Shown here: piece by piece, positions 16,579-24,927 of the stretch | Position numbering within the stretch: the stretch's first letter is position 1 | How the letters are laid out: every line of letters starts with the position of its first letter | Assembly (NCBI GenBank): GCA_023381895.1 | Contig: JAMCTA010000032.1 | Coordinates: 1-64,000 of the forward strand | Source: Chloroflexota bacterium | GTDB taxonomy: Bacteria; Chloroflexota; UBA4733 | Direction of reading: 5' to 3' | Length of the DNA: 64,000 bases | Notes under the pieces: model-generated | The model's input: the letters and a program-made list of their open reading frames with translations, nothing else | Told to the model about the DNA's origin: nothing | Database searches by the model: none | Made by a program: the position numbers and the translations under genes

Positions 16579-18048
16579 ATGGGGGGACGGATGCTCAGCC
16601 GGGCTCCCCGCCTTTCACCTGCCGTTCTGTCCCTGCTGACCTTCGTCATAATCGGTGCAGGGTCGTGGCTCCTCACACAGGGCTCCTGGCTGACAGCGGT
16701 GTTCCTCGGTCTTCTCACCGCAGCGATGCAGCTCACCGTCTCGCTCTGGCTACTCCATACGATTCGCCATCAGCTCACGTCACTTGTCAAGAGCGCAACG
16801 GTTTCGGATACGAGCGTCAGCCTCCCCGAGACGGTGTCCACGCAGATCACTGTTCCAGAGCTCTCCGATCTGGTGCGCACCTTCAATGACGCGATTCGCG
16901 CGCTCCATCAGTGCCAGCTCGTCCTACAGCAAGAGCGTGACGATCTTGCTGCAGCGCTCTCCGCGGTTGGAGAAGGTGTAGCTATCGTTGCCGAGCATGG
17001 AGAGCTGTCGTATGCCAACCCAACACTGTGGAGCATGGCGGCAAGCTTCTCAGCAGCGCCGAATGCCAGCGAAGGGGAGCCGGAAGGCTTTCTCCGCACC
17101 GACGGACTTCCAGCCCTCATCCACAGCGCCCTCAGGGGTAAGAGCACCACCGAGACACTGACAGGGCCAAATGCCGAGACACGCTTCCAGGTGCGAGCGA
17201 TTCCACTCGCACGATCCCACGTGCCAGCAGGTGCAGCAATCATCGTACGTGATCTTTCGGACGCCCAGCGGCTCGATCGCGTACGCCAGGAGTTCGTGGC
17301 AAATGCCTCGCACGAGCTCCTCACCCCGATCGGTACCGTCCGTGCTTTGGCAGACGCCCTCGCCCGTGGTGGTCTCGACGACTCGCGCGTCGCCAAGCGT
17401 TTCTTACGCCAGCTGCGCACCGAGGCCGATCGTCTCGCTGCGTTAGCACGGGAGCTGCTCGAGCTTGCCCAGGCACAGGCAGACGAGCTACGCCTCGAGC
17501 TCTCGGCAACAGACGTGAACCAGGTCGTGAAAGCCGTCATCGAGCGGCTGACCACCCAGGCCAGTGCCGCCCACATCGCCATCAAGCACAAGCTCGATCA
17601 GACGCAGCCGGTCGCGCTGGCCGACCCTGATCGCCTAGAGCAGGTACTCATCAATCTCGTCCACAATGCACTGAAGTTCACGCCACGGGGTGGCAAGATC
17701 ACCCTCGAGACGTTTGAACGAGACAATGATGTGCTCCTCCGTGTCACAGACACGGGCGTCGGCATTGCACCCGGTGATCTACCGCGCATCTTCGAACGTT
17801 TCTACAAGGTGCGTGGAGTGGCTCCGAGCCCCAGTGGCACGGGGCTCGGGCTCGCAATTGTCCGTCATCTCGTCACGGCGATGCAGGGAGAGGTTTGGGT
17901 CGAGAGTAATCTCGGGAAGGGGACGACTTTCTCCGTCGCACTACAGCGGAGTCACTCGAAGCCCGAGATTCCTACGGAGCTCGACGTCGATCCCAGCAGC
18001 TTTCAAGAAGCTGACCACGCCGCTATCGCCGGCGATGAGCCTGATTGA
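16579..18048 (+). CDS. phoR: PhoR-type phosphate sensor histidine kinase
   Basis: 489 residues: two closely spaced membrane helices in the first 65 residues with almost no external loop, a HAMP-like linker, a PAS domain (AALSAVGEGVAIVAEHGELSYANP), then NASHELLTPIG with phosphoacceptor His 245 and an ATPase domain with LINLVHNALKFTP, DTGVGIAPGDL and GTGLGLAIV. The absent periplasmic domain is typical of PhoR, which reads phosphate status through PstB and PhoU. SHELLTP replaces the commoner SHELRTP. A second ATG, at 16591, follows GGGGGGAC and may be the true start. Confidence 0.9.
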   Translation: MGGRMLSRAPRLSPAVLSLLTFVIIGAGSWLLTQGSWLTAVFLGLLTAAMQLTVSLWLLHTIRHQLTSLVKSATVSDTSVSLPETVSTQITVPELSDLVRTFNDAIRALHQCQLVLQQERDDLAAALSAVGEGVAIVAEHGELSYANPTLWSMAASFSAAPNASEGEPEGFLRTDGLPALIHSALRGKSTTETLTGPNAETRFQVRAIPLARSHVPAGAAIIVRDLSDAQRLDRVRQEFVANASHELLTPIGTVRALADALARGGLDDSRVAKRFLRQLRTEADRLAALARELLELAQAQADELRLELSATDVNQVVKAVIERLTTQASAAHIAIKHKLDQTQPVALADPDRLEQVLINLVHNALKFTPRGGKITLETFERDNDVLLRVTDTGVGIAPGDLPRIFERFYKVRGVAPSPSGTGLGLAIVRHLVTAMQGEVWVESNLGKGTTFSVALQRSHSKPEIPTELDVDPSSFQEADHAAIAGDEPD

Positions 18049-18079
18049 GCAGTACCTGTGCTCAGGCTATCGCGTCCAC

Positions 18080-18115
18080 AAAGGGAGCGGTATCGCTTCG
18101 CATACCGCTCCCTTT
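18080..18115. terminator. Two-way intrinsic terminator, phoR / small membrane protein
   Basis: Bases 18080-18093 are the exact reverse complement of 18102-18115, a 14-bp stem with an 8-base loop. The stem begins AAAGGGAGCGG and ends with CCGCTCCCTTT, so each strand has a short T run at its 3' edge. It lies between the convergent ends of phoR and the gene at 18139. Confidence 0.8.
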
Positions 18116-18138
18116 GCAGCACAACTGCCCTATGACCT

Positions 18139-18405
18139 CTAGACGATGCGCACTGGGCGACTGAAAGAGGCCGCGATGAGCGCCACCCCAGCGAGTACGA
18201 GGAACAGCACCGTGTGCTTGACGTGGTGTGGATTCGCAATGGCTGCCCAATACACGGCCCACCAGACCGAGATGACGGCTGCAATTACGTTCGCGCCAAT
18301 CAAGCCCCCGCCTCGCCGTACGCCTGTAGCTGCTCCCACGATGAACGGCACGATGGCAACAGTAACGAGGGACACGAGCGTCATCATTAACTCGCCTGTG
18401 GACAT
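18139..18405 (-). CDS. Small integral membrane protein, unknown function
   Basis: 88 residues starting at ATG 18405, preceded by GGAGGAAGAGGAAAGCA. Three hydrophobic segments are predicted: LVSLVTVAIVPFIVGAATG, IGANVIAAVISVWWAVYWAA and LFLVLAGVALIAASF. No family is recognised. It lies 41 bases downstream of uppP on the same strand and is probably co-transcribed, hinting at an envelope role, but this is only from position. A longer frame to 18501 overlaps uppP and looks spurious. Confidence 0.65.
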   Translation of the reverse strand: MSTGELMMTLVSLVTVAIVPFIVGAATGVRRGGGLIGANVIAAVISVWWAVYWAAIANPHHVKHTVLFLVLAGVALIAASFSRPVRIV

Positions 18406-18446
18406 TGCTTTCCTCTTCCTCCCACCACGCTCGACACTGATCGGTT

Positions 18447-19322
18447 TCACCCGCCACGAACAACCGCGAAGATGATCCCAATGAGACCTATGACGACACA
18501 ATAGTACGCGAAGGGATGCAACCGGCCGACCCTGAAGTAGCGCGTCAAGAAGCGTACACTCAGATAGGCCGTCACCGCCGCGATGATTCCACCGGCGACC
18601 GCCTTCAGGAGTGTTACACCACCCGCCTCGATCAAAGTTGGCGTCTCGAGCAGCCCAGCAGCCAGGATGATCGGCGTTGCCAGCATGAACGCGTAGTTGG
18701 CAGCATCTTCATGATCGAGCTTCGAGAGGAGCCCTGCACAGATCGTGACACCTGAGCGCGATATGCCGGGCAGAAGAGCAAATGCTTGCGCACCGCCGAC
18801 CTTCACTGCATCTCGCCAATTCAAATCAGCCAAGCGGCGGAGAAGGCTCGTACCCTCAATATTGAGGTCACGCTTGCTATGGGTCTGCTGCTCACGAAGT
18901 CTCTCCGTCAGCAGCATGATCGCACCGTTTACGATGAGGAAGATGCCTGCGACGAGTGGCGTAGAGAAGAGCTGCTTGAGCGGGTGTTCGAGCACGGCGC
19001 CAATCACACCTGCAGGGATGGTGCCGAAGAACAACAACCAGGCAAGATGCTCCTGTGGTGTGTGTTGCAGCTTGCCTCGAACGGCACTTATGACAAAAGC
19101 CTCCACGACACCCACCCAGCGATCCCGGTAGAACCACACCAACGCAAAGGCAGTCCCGATGTGCAACATCACCACAAACGGCACGTAGGTCGGTTGTTTC
19201 TCTACTCCTTGCCATCCTAGAATTGCAGGGAGAATGACGGTGTGACCTAAGCTGCTCACAGGAAAAAGTTCAGAAACCCCTTGCAGTATGGCCAAGAAGA
19301 TGGCCTGGCCCCAGTTGAGCAC
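18447..19322 (-). CDS. uppP: Undecaprenyl-diphosphatase UppP (BacA)
   Basis: 291-residue polytopic membrane enzyme that recycles undecaprenyl pyrophosphate to the monophosphate carrier used for wall synthesis. The family motifs are GVSELFPVSSLGH at about 15-27 (usually EFLPISSTGH, here with the catalytic Glu followed by LFP) and LLPGISRSGVTICAGLL at about 184-200, with the catalytic Ser-Arg-Ser. About eight membrane helices are evident. Both motifs deviate slightly from the E. coli form, pointing to a divergent subfamily. A small membrane protein follows on the same strand. Confidence 0.93.
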   Translation of the reverse strand: MLNWGQAIFLAILQGVSELFPVSSLGHTVILPAILGWQGVEKQPTYVPFVVMLHIGTAFALVWFYRDRWVGVVEAFVISAVRGKLQHTPQEHLAWLLFFGTIPAGVIGAVLEHPLKQLFSTPLVAGIFLIVNGAIMLLTERLREQQTHSKRDLNIEGTSLLRRLADLNWRDAVKVGGAQAFALLPGISRSGVTICAGLLSKLDHEDAANYAFMLATPIILAAGLLETPTLIEAGGVTLLKAVAGGIIAAVTAYLSVRFLTRYFRVGRLHPFAYYCVVIGLIGIIFAVVRGG

Positions 19323-19398
19323 GGCAACCCCTTTGCTTGTTTCTCACCCGACGCGGCAGCGTACCACCGTTCCTGGCTACACCAGGGGTAAAGGAGTA

Positions 19399-19836
19399 TC
19401 AACGGCCACTCGAGCCAAACCCTTCGACACCACGCTCGGTGGAGTCCAGCTCGCTCACTTCATCCAGAGCGACGGATGTCACGGGCTGCACCAAGAGCTG
19501 CGCTATGCGATGGCCGGCTTCCACGAAGTATGGCTCTGAGCCTGTATTGAGGACAACGACTCTCAACTCGCCTCGATAGTTAGAGTCGATCACGCCACCC
19601 AAGGTGGTGAGTCCACTGCTCGCTGCCAAGCCGCTGCGGTCCCACACCAACCCAACGTAGCCGCCTGGAATTGCAATGGCGAGACCAGTCCCGAAGAGGT
19701 GGCGCTCCCCCGGCTGCAGCGTGTGGCACTCGCACGAGTACAAGTCCATTCCGGCATCACCCAGCCGTCCATAGTGCGGCGGCACAGCTTCGGCACACAG
19801 TCGCTGGAAGCGCACACGGACGACAGTTTGGACCAC
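19399..19836 (-). CDS. dut: Deoxyuridine 5'-triphosphate nucleotidohydrolase
   Basis: 145 residues from a GTG at 19836, which follows GGGAGGAAGG. All five dUTPase motifs are seen in order: GDAGMDLYS, DRSGLAASSG, GGVIDSNYRGEL (catalytic Asp and Tyr), AGHRIAQLLV and GVEGFGSSG. It hydrolyses dUTP to dUMP, keeping uracil out of DNA and feeding thymidylate synthesis. The trimeric family is 140-150 residues long, supporting this start rather than the upstream one at 19953. It precedes uppP by 76 bases. Confidence 0.95.
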   Translation of the reverse strand: MVQTVVRVRFQRLCAEAVPPHYGRLGDAGMDLYSCECHTLQPGERHLFGTGLAIAIPGGYVGLVWDRSGLAASSGLTTLGGVIDSNYRGELRVVVLNTGSEPYFVEAGHRIAQLLVQPVTSVALDEVSELDSTERGVEGFGSSGR

Positions 19837-20002
19837 TCTGCCTTCCTCCCTTGCCGCGGGTACAACGACACATGCTGGCACGCTGCGACAGATGGAAGCA
19901 ATTTGGGCTAGTTGCAGGGATCTACAGAGACAAGAGCAGGAAGAGGCGCACACCCCGGAGAAAAGGAAAGCGACGGGAGCGGTGAGACATCATCTCTGGC
20001 AG

Positions 20003-20188
20003 TTAGGCCCCAACAGGCTCTGTCTTGCGTTCCTCTAGTCGCTGTTCACGCCGTGCCGTCGCCCGTGCTGAGGCGATCAAAACTAGGAAAGTGGCCAATG
20101 GTGCCCGATACGGTCGCCGTACACGCTCTGTGGTAGCTTCTCCCGTAAGCGGTTCGCCCTGGAATGTCCTATTCAGAACTGCTTCCAT
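20003..20188 (-). CDS. Small basic protein, unknown
   Basis: 61 residues starting at ATG with a strong AGGGGAGAG six bases upstream, which is the main reason to accept it as a gene. The product is rich in Arg and Glu (RRPYRAPLATFLVLI, then ARATARREQRLEERK), with one short hydrophobic patch, not long enough for a clear membrane helix. No family recognised. It lies alone between dut and miaA. Confidence 0.5.
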   Translation of the reverse strand: MEAVLNRTFQGEPLTGEATTERVRRPYRAPLATFLVLIASARATARREQRLEERKTEPVGA

Positions 20189-20489
20189 TTCTCTCCCCTG
20201 AATCTGTAGCCATCACAATAAGTATCGCTGAAGCATGACCACATGTACGGATCGCCATGTTGCAGCCATATAGCGGTAATGCACGACCTGAGCCAATCCG
20301 CAAGCGAGGGAGGCAGTCCCACGTTGCAGACACGTTGCAATGCGATCGCTGGCTGGATAGAGTGACCCAGAGTTTCTCTGCGCGGAGTCATACTGGACGC
20401 AGAGTGGCCAGTCTCAGGGCATCACGATCGATCAGTTGCCGTGCTCGTGCTATCCGTGCCGCTGGTCAGTGGGGATTCTCAGCACGATC
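20189..20489. other. Region without recognised gene between small protein and miaA
   Basis: About 300 bases with only short, unconvincing frames on both strands. It contains a 7-bp inverted repeat (CTCTGCG at 20376, CGCAGAG at 20398). It should hold the promoter of the small minus-strand protein and the 3' end of miaA. I see nothing else. Confidence 0.4.
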
Positions 20490-21410
20490 CTAGTCCCGCA
20501 GCCATTCCTCGATGAGGTGCAGGGCGCTGGCGGTAGCGGTGTCAGCGTCGCTATCGATCCAGTGCACTCGGGGGTCCGGACGGAGCCAAACTAGCTGGCG
20601 GCGTTGATAGGCGTGCGTCGCCACACGCATGCGACGTTCTGCCTCCTCACGATCCCACTGACCGAGAATGAGCCCTGCCACCTCTCGGTACCCGACGGCA
20701 GAGAAGGCGGGCAGGCTCAGGTCGAAGCCACGCCCGATGAGGCTGTGCACTTCATTCACTAGCCCTCGCCGAAACATGTGTGCGATGCGCGCGTCCGCCA
20801 GCTCGTGGAGCCGGCGACGCTCTGTCGAGAGTCCGAGGATGAGGAGGCGCTGCTCCTTTGGCTGAGCCCGGCGCTGCAGACTCAGCGGTTTCCCGGTCAC
20901 AGAGCATATCTCGATCGCCCGGATCACACGGCGCCGGTTGCGCAGATCAATAGTCTCTGCGGTGCGCTGATCGAGCCGGCGCAGCTCTGTCAGTACGAGC
21001 TCAGGGCTCTGTTCCCACTGGGCTTGGAGGTCACGGCGAAGCTCTGGCTGCGGAGGCACCGCCGGCGGTATCAAGCCGTCACATACGCCTCGAATGTAGA
21101 GCCCTGTTCCTCCAACCAGGATTGGAAGCCGGCCACGGGACCGCACCGCTGCAATCTCCCGTTCTGCGTCAGCGCAGTAGCGCACAAGGGAGTATGACTC
21201 GGTTGGATCAGCGACGTCCAAGAGATAGTGAGGAATTCCACCGAGCTCGTCGAGCGTAGGCTTCCCGGTAGCAATATCCAGCCCACGATACACTTGCCGC
21301 GAATCCGCCCCCACGATCTCTCCCTCTAGAGCCCTTGCGAGCGCCACTGCAAGACGTGTCTTCCCGGCAGCTGTCGGGCCAACAATGACCAAGAGCAGGG
21401 GAGGAGTCAT
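20490..21410 (-). CDS. miaA: tRNA dimethylallyltransferase MiaA
   Basis: About 306 residues. The P loop is VGPTAAGKTRLAVALA, followed by the substrate segment EIVGADSRQVYRGLDIATGKPT and LVGGTGLYIRGVCDG, all diagnostic of MiaA, which adds dimethylallyl to A37 of tRNAs reading UNN codons. The C-terminal YQRRQLVWLRPDPRVHWID is also typical. ATG 21410 is given as start; a GTG four codons upstream (21422) is equally possible and neither has a strong ribosome site. It follows mutL by 57 bases, a linkage seen in many bacteria (mutL-miaA). Confidence 0.95.
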   Translation of the reverse strand: MTPPLLLVIVGPTAAGKTRLAVALARALEGEIVGADSRQVYRGLDIATGKPTLDELGGIPHYLLDVADPTESYSLVRYCADAEREIAAVRSRGRLPILVGGTGLYIRGVCDGLIPPAVPPQPELRRDLQAQWEQSPELVLTELRRLDQRTAETIDLRNRRRVIRAIEICSVTGKPLSLQRRAQPKEQRLLILGLSTERRRLHELADARIAHMFRRGLVNEVHSLIGRGFDLSLPAFSAVGYREVAGLILGQWDREEAERRMRVATHAYQRRQLVWLRPDPRVHWIDSDADTATASALHLIEEWLRD

Positions 21411-21467
21411 CTCTGGGGACACTTCACGTTGTTCTGTTGCTACGCCGAGCAGCCCAGTGGACGACAG

Positions 21468-23228
21468 TCAGCGCCGTCCAAACTGCCGTTCGAGCTGGCT
21501 CACACTCAAATGGATCATTGTCGGACGGCCGTGAGCACACGTCTGGGGAGAGGTCGTTACTTCCAGCTGCCTTACGAGCTCCTCCATCTCTTCCTGGGAC
21601 AAGGGCTGGTTCGCTTTGATGGCCGACCGACAAGCTACGCTCCAGAGCGTGGCTTCCTCGTAGCCGGCACCTTGGCGGTGCTCCTCACTCACTTCATCGA
21701 GCACCTCGACTAGCACACGCACGGGATCAGTGTCAGTCAGAACCGTTGGCACCGCGCGCAACAGCAGAGAAGTGGAACCAAATGGCTCAATGACGAATCC
21801 CAGACGCGACAGTAGCTCAAGTTGCCCGTGAAGCACAGCAAGCTGGCGAGGATTCACTTCGACAACCGCAGGGGTCAACAGCGCCTGAGGCGGCGCACCT
21901 CCCCGCACCTCCTGGCGGAGACGGTCGTAGAGGATGCGCTCATGCGCTGCATGTTGATCGATGAGGTAGAGCCCTTCCGGCCCTTCCGTAATGATATAGC
22001 TGCTGTCGACCTGACCCAATACCCGCAAGACCGGCATACGTGGGAACGGCACCTGATTCGGCCCGGTCACTGCCCCGCCAGAAAGCGGAAAACTCGTACC
22101 ACCAGGTCGCTGGGGGAGTTCACCTCCAAGCTCCTCCCATGTCACGGGCCCTTCTGCTCCTATCTCAGGATCAGGCAGCGTGGACGGGGAAAAGACATCG
22201 TGTGGCAGAGAGGACACGGCACTGCCCAGCTCTGGGACGACTGGGTGACCTAGGAGCGCTACGTGAACGGCCTCATACACTGCGCCATACACGTCGCGGT
22301 CACGGGCGAAGCGTACCTCAGCCTTAGCAGGATGAACGTTCACATCCACGAGATGCGCTGGCACTTCGACGAAGACTACGCCTACTGGGTAGCGCCCAAC
22401 TTGCAACAGCGTACGATATGCATTGAGCACCGCCGCACTCACGCCTCGATGCGTCACCCAGCGGCGATTCACGAACACCCACAGATGCTCCCGCGTCGAG
22501 CGGCTGAGCGTGGGCACCCCTACGGCGCCGTGCACGCGCACGTCAGTACGGGAGCTGCACTGGAGATCGAGTAGCTGATCTGGCGGACAGTCGAGGAGTT
22601 CGGCGAGCACGGTACGGGCATCTCCCCCACCGGACGTGCGGAGGGCCTCACGCCCGTCAACGGCAAGAGCGAAGCGTACTTCTGGCCAGGCTAGGGCATA
22701 GGCCGCGACTACCATATGCACCCGACCAGCTTCCGTCAGCGTCGAGCGCAAGAACTTGAACCGGGCGGGCGTGGAGCGAAACAGGCCTCGTACGGCCACA
22801 CTGGTGCCCGGGGCACGGGCAGCTGGTCCACGCTGAATCTCCGCTCCACCCTCGACAACAATCTCTGCTGCTCGTGAAGCGCTGATCGCCCGTGAGCACA
22901 GCTCGAGCCGGCTGACAGCAGCAACGCTCGCCAGGGCCTCACCTCGGAACCCCAACGTATATAGACGGCTGAGATCATCGAGTGACGTCAGCTTGCTCGT
23001 CGCATAGCGTGCCACAGCGAGAGGAAGCTCTGTTTCTGGGATACCGCAGCCATCATCGCTGACACGGATGAGCTGCTTGCCTCCGTCGACCAGCTCCACT
23101 GTGATCTGTTTGGCTCCAGCATCGAGCGCATTTTCTACGAGCTCCTTAACGACTGACGCCGGACGCTCGACCACCTCCCCTGCCGCGATAAGAGCAGTCA
23201 CTTCGGTGGAAAGAATCTGAATTGGCAT
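21468..23228 (-). CDS. mutL: DNA mismatch repair protein MutL
   Basis: 586 residues. The GHKL ATPase domain is intact: ELVENALDAGAKQITVEL, SDDGCGIPE, ATSKLTSLDDL and TLGFRGEALASV. The MutL transducer domain includes LWVFVNRRWVTHRGVS and VDVNVHPAKAEVRF. The C-terminal dimerisation domain has YLIDQHAAHERILYDRL and ends with ACRSAIKANQPLS and CAHGRPTMIHLS. The QHAAHERI motif and C-terminal CAHGRP resemble MutL proteins with endonuclease activity, though the full DQHAx2Ex4E metal motif is the test. Upstream of miaA. Confidence 0.97.
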   Translation of the reverse strand: MPIQILSTEVTALIAAGEVVERPASVVKELVENALDAGAKQITVELVDGGKQLIRVSDDGCGIPETELPLAVARYATSKLTSLDDLSRLYTLGFRGEALASVAAVSRLELCSRAISASRAAEIVVEGGAEIQRGPAARAPGTSVAVRGLFRSTPARFKFLRSTLTEAGRVHMVVAAYALAWPEVRFALAVDGREALRTSGGGDARTVLAELLDCPPDQLLDLQCSSRTDVRVHGAVGVPTLSRSTREHLWVFVNRRWVTHRGVSAAVLNAYRTLLQVGRYPVGVVFVEVPAHLVDVNVHPAKAEVRFARDRDVYGAVYEAVHVALLGHPVVPELGSAVSSLPHDVFSPSTLPDPEIGAEGPVTWEELGGELPQRPGGTSFPLSGGAVTGPNQVPFPRMPVLRVLGQVDSSYIITEGPEGLYLIDQHAAHERILYDRLRQEVRGGAPPQALLTPAVVEVNPRQLAVLHGQLELLSRLGFVIEPFGSTSLLLRAVPTVLTDTDPVRVLVEVLDEVSEEHRQGAGYEEATLWSVACRSAIKANQPLSQEEMEELVRQLEVTTSPQTCAHGRPTMIHLSVSQLERQFGRR

Positions 23229-23348
23229 CGCACCCTCAGAGATTCACCGTCTGCCGGTCTTGATAGCTCTAGTATCTGTCACTTCCACAGTATCACTCGC
23301 CACTTCCCGCCGGAGGGTCAAGTGGCAACTGCGGCTTGATCCGGCCAG

Positions 23349-24215
23349 TCACCACTCACGGGACACCACGACGCAGTCATTCTCGTGGTGCGCTGCCGGA
23401 TGACACACATAGAACACCGTCAGCTTCTCATCTCGCCACAGGCCGCCCATCTGGCCAAACCGGTGCGCCACCTCGGCTTCGACCCACTGCTCCATCTCCC
23501 TCCTTAAGTCTAGAGCGCCAGCGGCGGGCCAGGAAGGGAACAGCGTCGCAATGTACTGCACCACCGGTCCCGGCTCTGGAATCACCAAGGCATCGCGAAT
23601 GGTGACGACCTCGATCGCAGCGAAGTGACGAGTGAGCAGTGGCAGCGCATTCTCCATAGTGAAGCTTGCTCCCAGTCGTTCCAGCCGCCCCAACGAGAAA
23701 CGCTCCGCCAAGGCATCCACCGTGTCGTGGATGTGCTGCATTGAGCGCGCGCTATTGGTGCTGAGTAGCACCCGTCCGCTACTCCTCGCCACACGGCAGA
23801 ACTCAGCGAGTGCGGCATCCTTATCAGCTACGTGGTAGAGCATGTGACGCGCGACGACCCAATCTGCCCAGTCCTCGGCGACTGGAAGTCCGGTGGCGCT
23901 CCCCCGCACCCAGGCGATCATCGCTCCTCCAACTTGCAGCACCGCCGACGCTTCGACCAACATCGCCGCGGACTGGTCCACACCAATCACCGTGCCACGG
24001 TGGCCGCGCTCCGCAAGATGCTGCGCAAACCTTCCCGGTCCGCACCCCACATCGGCAATGTCCTCTGGTCCATTGAGCTCCATGAGCTGCTCGCTCACCA
24101 GGTTGAGATCGACGGTGCGTTCGCTGTAGCGTTCGTGCGTCTGTATGCGCACCTTGAGTGGGTCGGTCAGTGAATACTGCCTTGCCACACTCGTCGAGCC
24201 GTCAGTCAGCATCAT
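23349..24215 (-). CDS. Class I SAM-dependent methyltransferase
   Basis: About 288 residues. Motif I is IADVGCGPGRFAQHLAERG, followed by acidic GVDQSAAMLVEA and the post-motif II LVARHMLYHV segment (here WVVARHMLYHVADKDAAL). It resembles the UbiE/type 11 methyltransferases but no substrate can be read. I place the start at ATG 24215, after GGGAG, because sequence further upstream (to 24308) lacks conservation. It stands alone between mutL and the cytochrome gene. Confidence 0.85.
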   Translation of the reverse strand: MMLTDGSTSVARQYSLTDPLKVRIQTHERYSERTVDLNLVSEQLMELNGPEDIADVGCGPGRFAQHLAERGHRGTVIGVDQSAAMLVEASAVLQVGGAMIAWVRGSATGLPVAEDWADWVVARHMLYHVADKDAALAEFCRVARSSGRVLLSTNSARSMQHIHDTVDALAERFSLGRLERLGASFTMENALPLLTRHFAAIEVVTIRDALVIPEPGPVVQYIATLFPSWPAAGALDLRREMEQWVEAEVAHRFGQMGGLWRDEKLTVFYVCHPAAHHENDCVVVSREW

Positions 24216-24330
24216 AAGGCTCCCGTTGCCTATGTCTAGAGGAGACAGGTAACCCCTAGAATACTGCCCACACGCTAGAGAGGAGCGTGCCAACTGCTCG
24301 GTTCTCACCTAGCGATTGACGTGGCAGATG

Positions 24331-24338
24331 GGTATACT
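24331..24338 (+). promoter_or_regulatory. Candidate -10 element upstream of cytochrome c gene
   Basis: GGTATACT, identical to the octamer upstream of def. TTGACG lies at 24316-24321, only 11 bases before TATACT, which is too close for a standard -35. Confidence 0.4.
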
Positions 24339-24454
24339 CACTCCGTTCGCTATGACGCGTACACGGGGTAACCGTGATCCCGACTGGTGGGCTGACCAAA
24401 GCGCAAGCCCAAGCCGACAACGATACGGGAAAGAGTTTGGAGGAGGTTCAGATC

Positions 24455-24841
24455 GTGGTCCGCAAACTCATGGTGGGATTGTCTGTCGCGGCAGTGCTTG
24501 GTCTGGCTGCTTGCGGCGGTAGCAGCGGTGGCAGTGGAAGTGTGCTGAAATACCCCGGGGGGGGCAATGCAAGCGCCGGTAAGACGCTCTTCCTCGGCGC
24601 CGGTGGGTGCTCGGCGTGCCATACAGTTGCTGGCACGAGCGCTGCGGGCCAGATCGGTCCGAACCTGAGCCACGTCGGTTCCGCGCTCACTCCAGATCAG
24701 ATCTACACGCAGATCGCTGACCCGAAGCAGCGTCCAGCACCTTATGCGACCCCACCGCGTCAGGGTGCTGCGATGCCGCAGAATAGTCTCACGACTCAGC
24801 AGCGAGCTGATCTGACCGCGTGGCTTTCTACGCTGAAGTAA
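24455..24841 (+). CDS. Cytochrome c lipoprotein, monoheme
   Basis: 128 residues from GTG 24455, preceded by GGAGGAGG. Lipobox LGLAACGG (Cys at about 20), a Gly/Ser linker, then a single class I heme site CSACHT and, near the C-terminus, AAMPQNSLT, which supplies the likely axial Met. The GPNLSHVG segment between them is typical of small soluble cytochromes c. It would be a membrane-tethered electron carrier outside the cell membrane. No oxidase genes adjoin it. It ends in a clear intrinsic terminator. Confidence 0.92.
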   Translation: MVRKLMVGLSVAAVLGLAACGGSSGGSGSVLKYPGGGNASAGKTLFLGAGGCSACHTVAGTSAAGQIGPNLSHVGSALTPDQIYTQIADPKQRPAPYATPPRQGAAMPQNSLTTQQRADLTAWLSTLK

Positions 24842-24866
24842 GCTAAGCAGCGGCTACTTAGCTCTG

Positions 24867-24902
24867 GCGGAGTGATGGGATTTGTTCCATCACTCCGCTT
24901 TT
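24867..24902 (+). terminator. Intrinsic terminator after cytochrome c gene
   Basis: GCGGAGTGATGG (24867-24878) pairs perfectly with CCATCACTCCGC (24887-24898) across an 8-base loop, followed by TTTT. A canonical rho-independent structure 25 bases after the stop. Confidence 0.9.
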
Positions 24903-24927
24903 GCGTGTTCGCTCACCAATCTCTGGG

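Noticed and set aside
24316..24338. TTGACG and TATACT upstream of the cytochrome c gene as a complete promoter
   Set aside because: The spacer is only 11 bases, too short for a sigma-70 promoter; only the -10-like element is kept.
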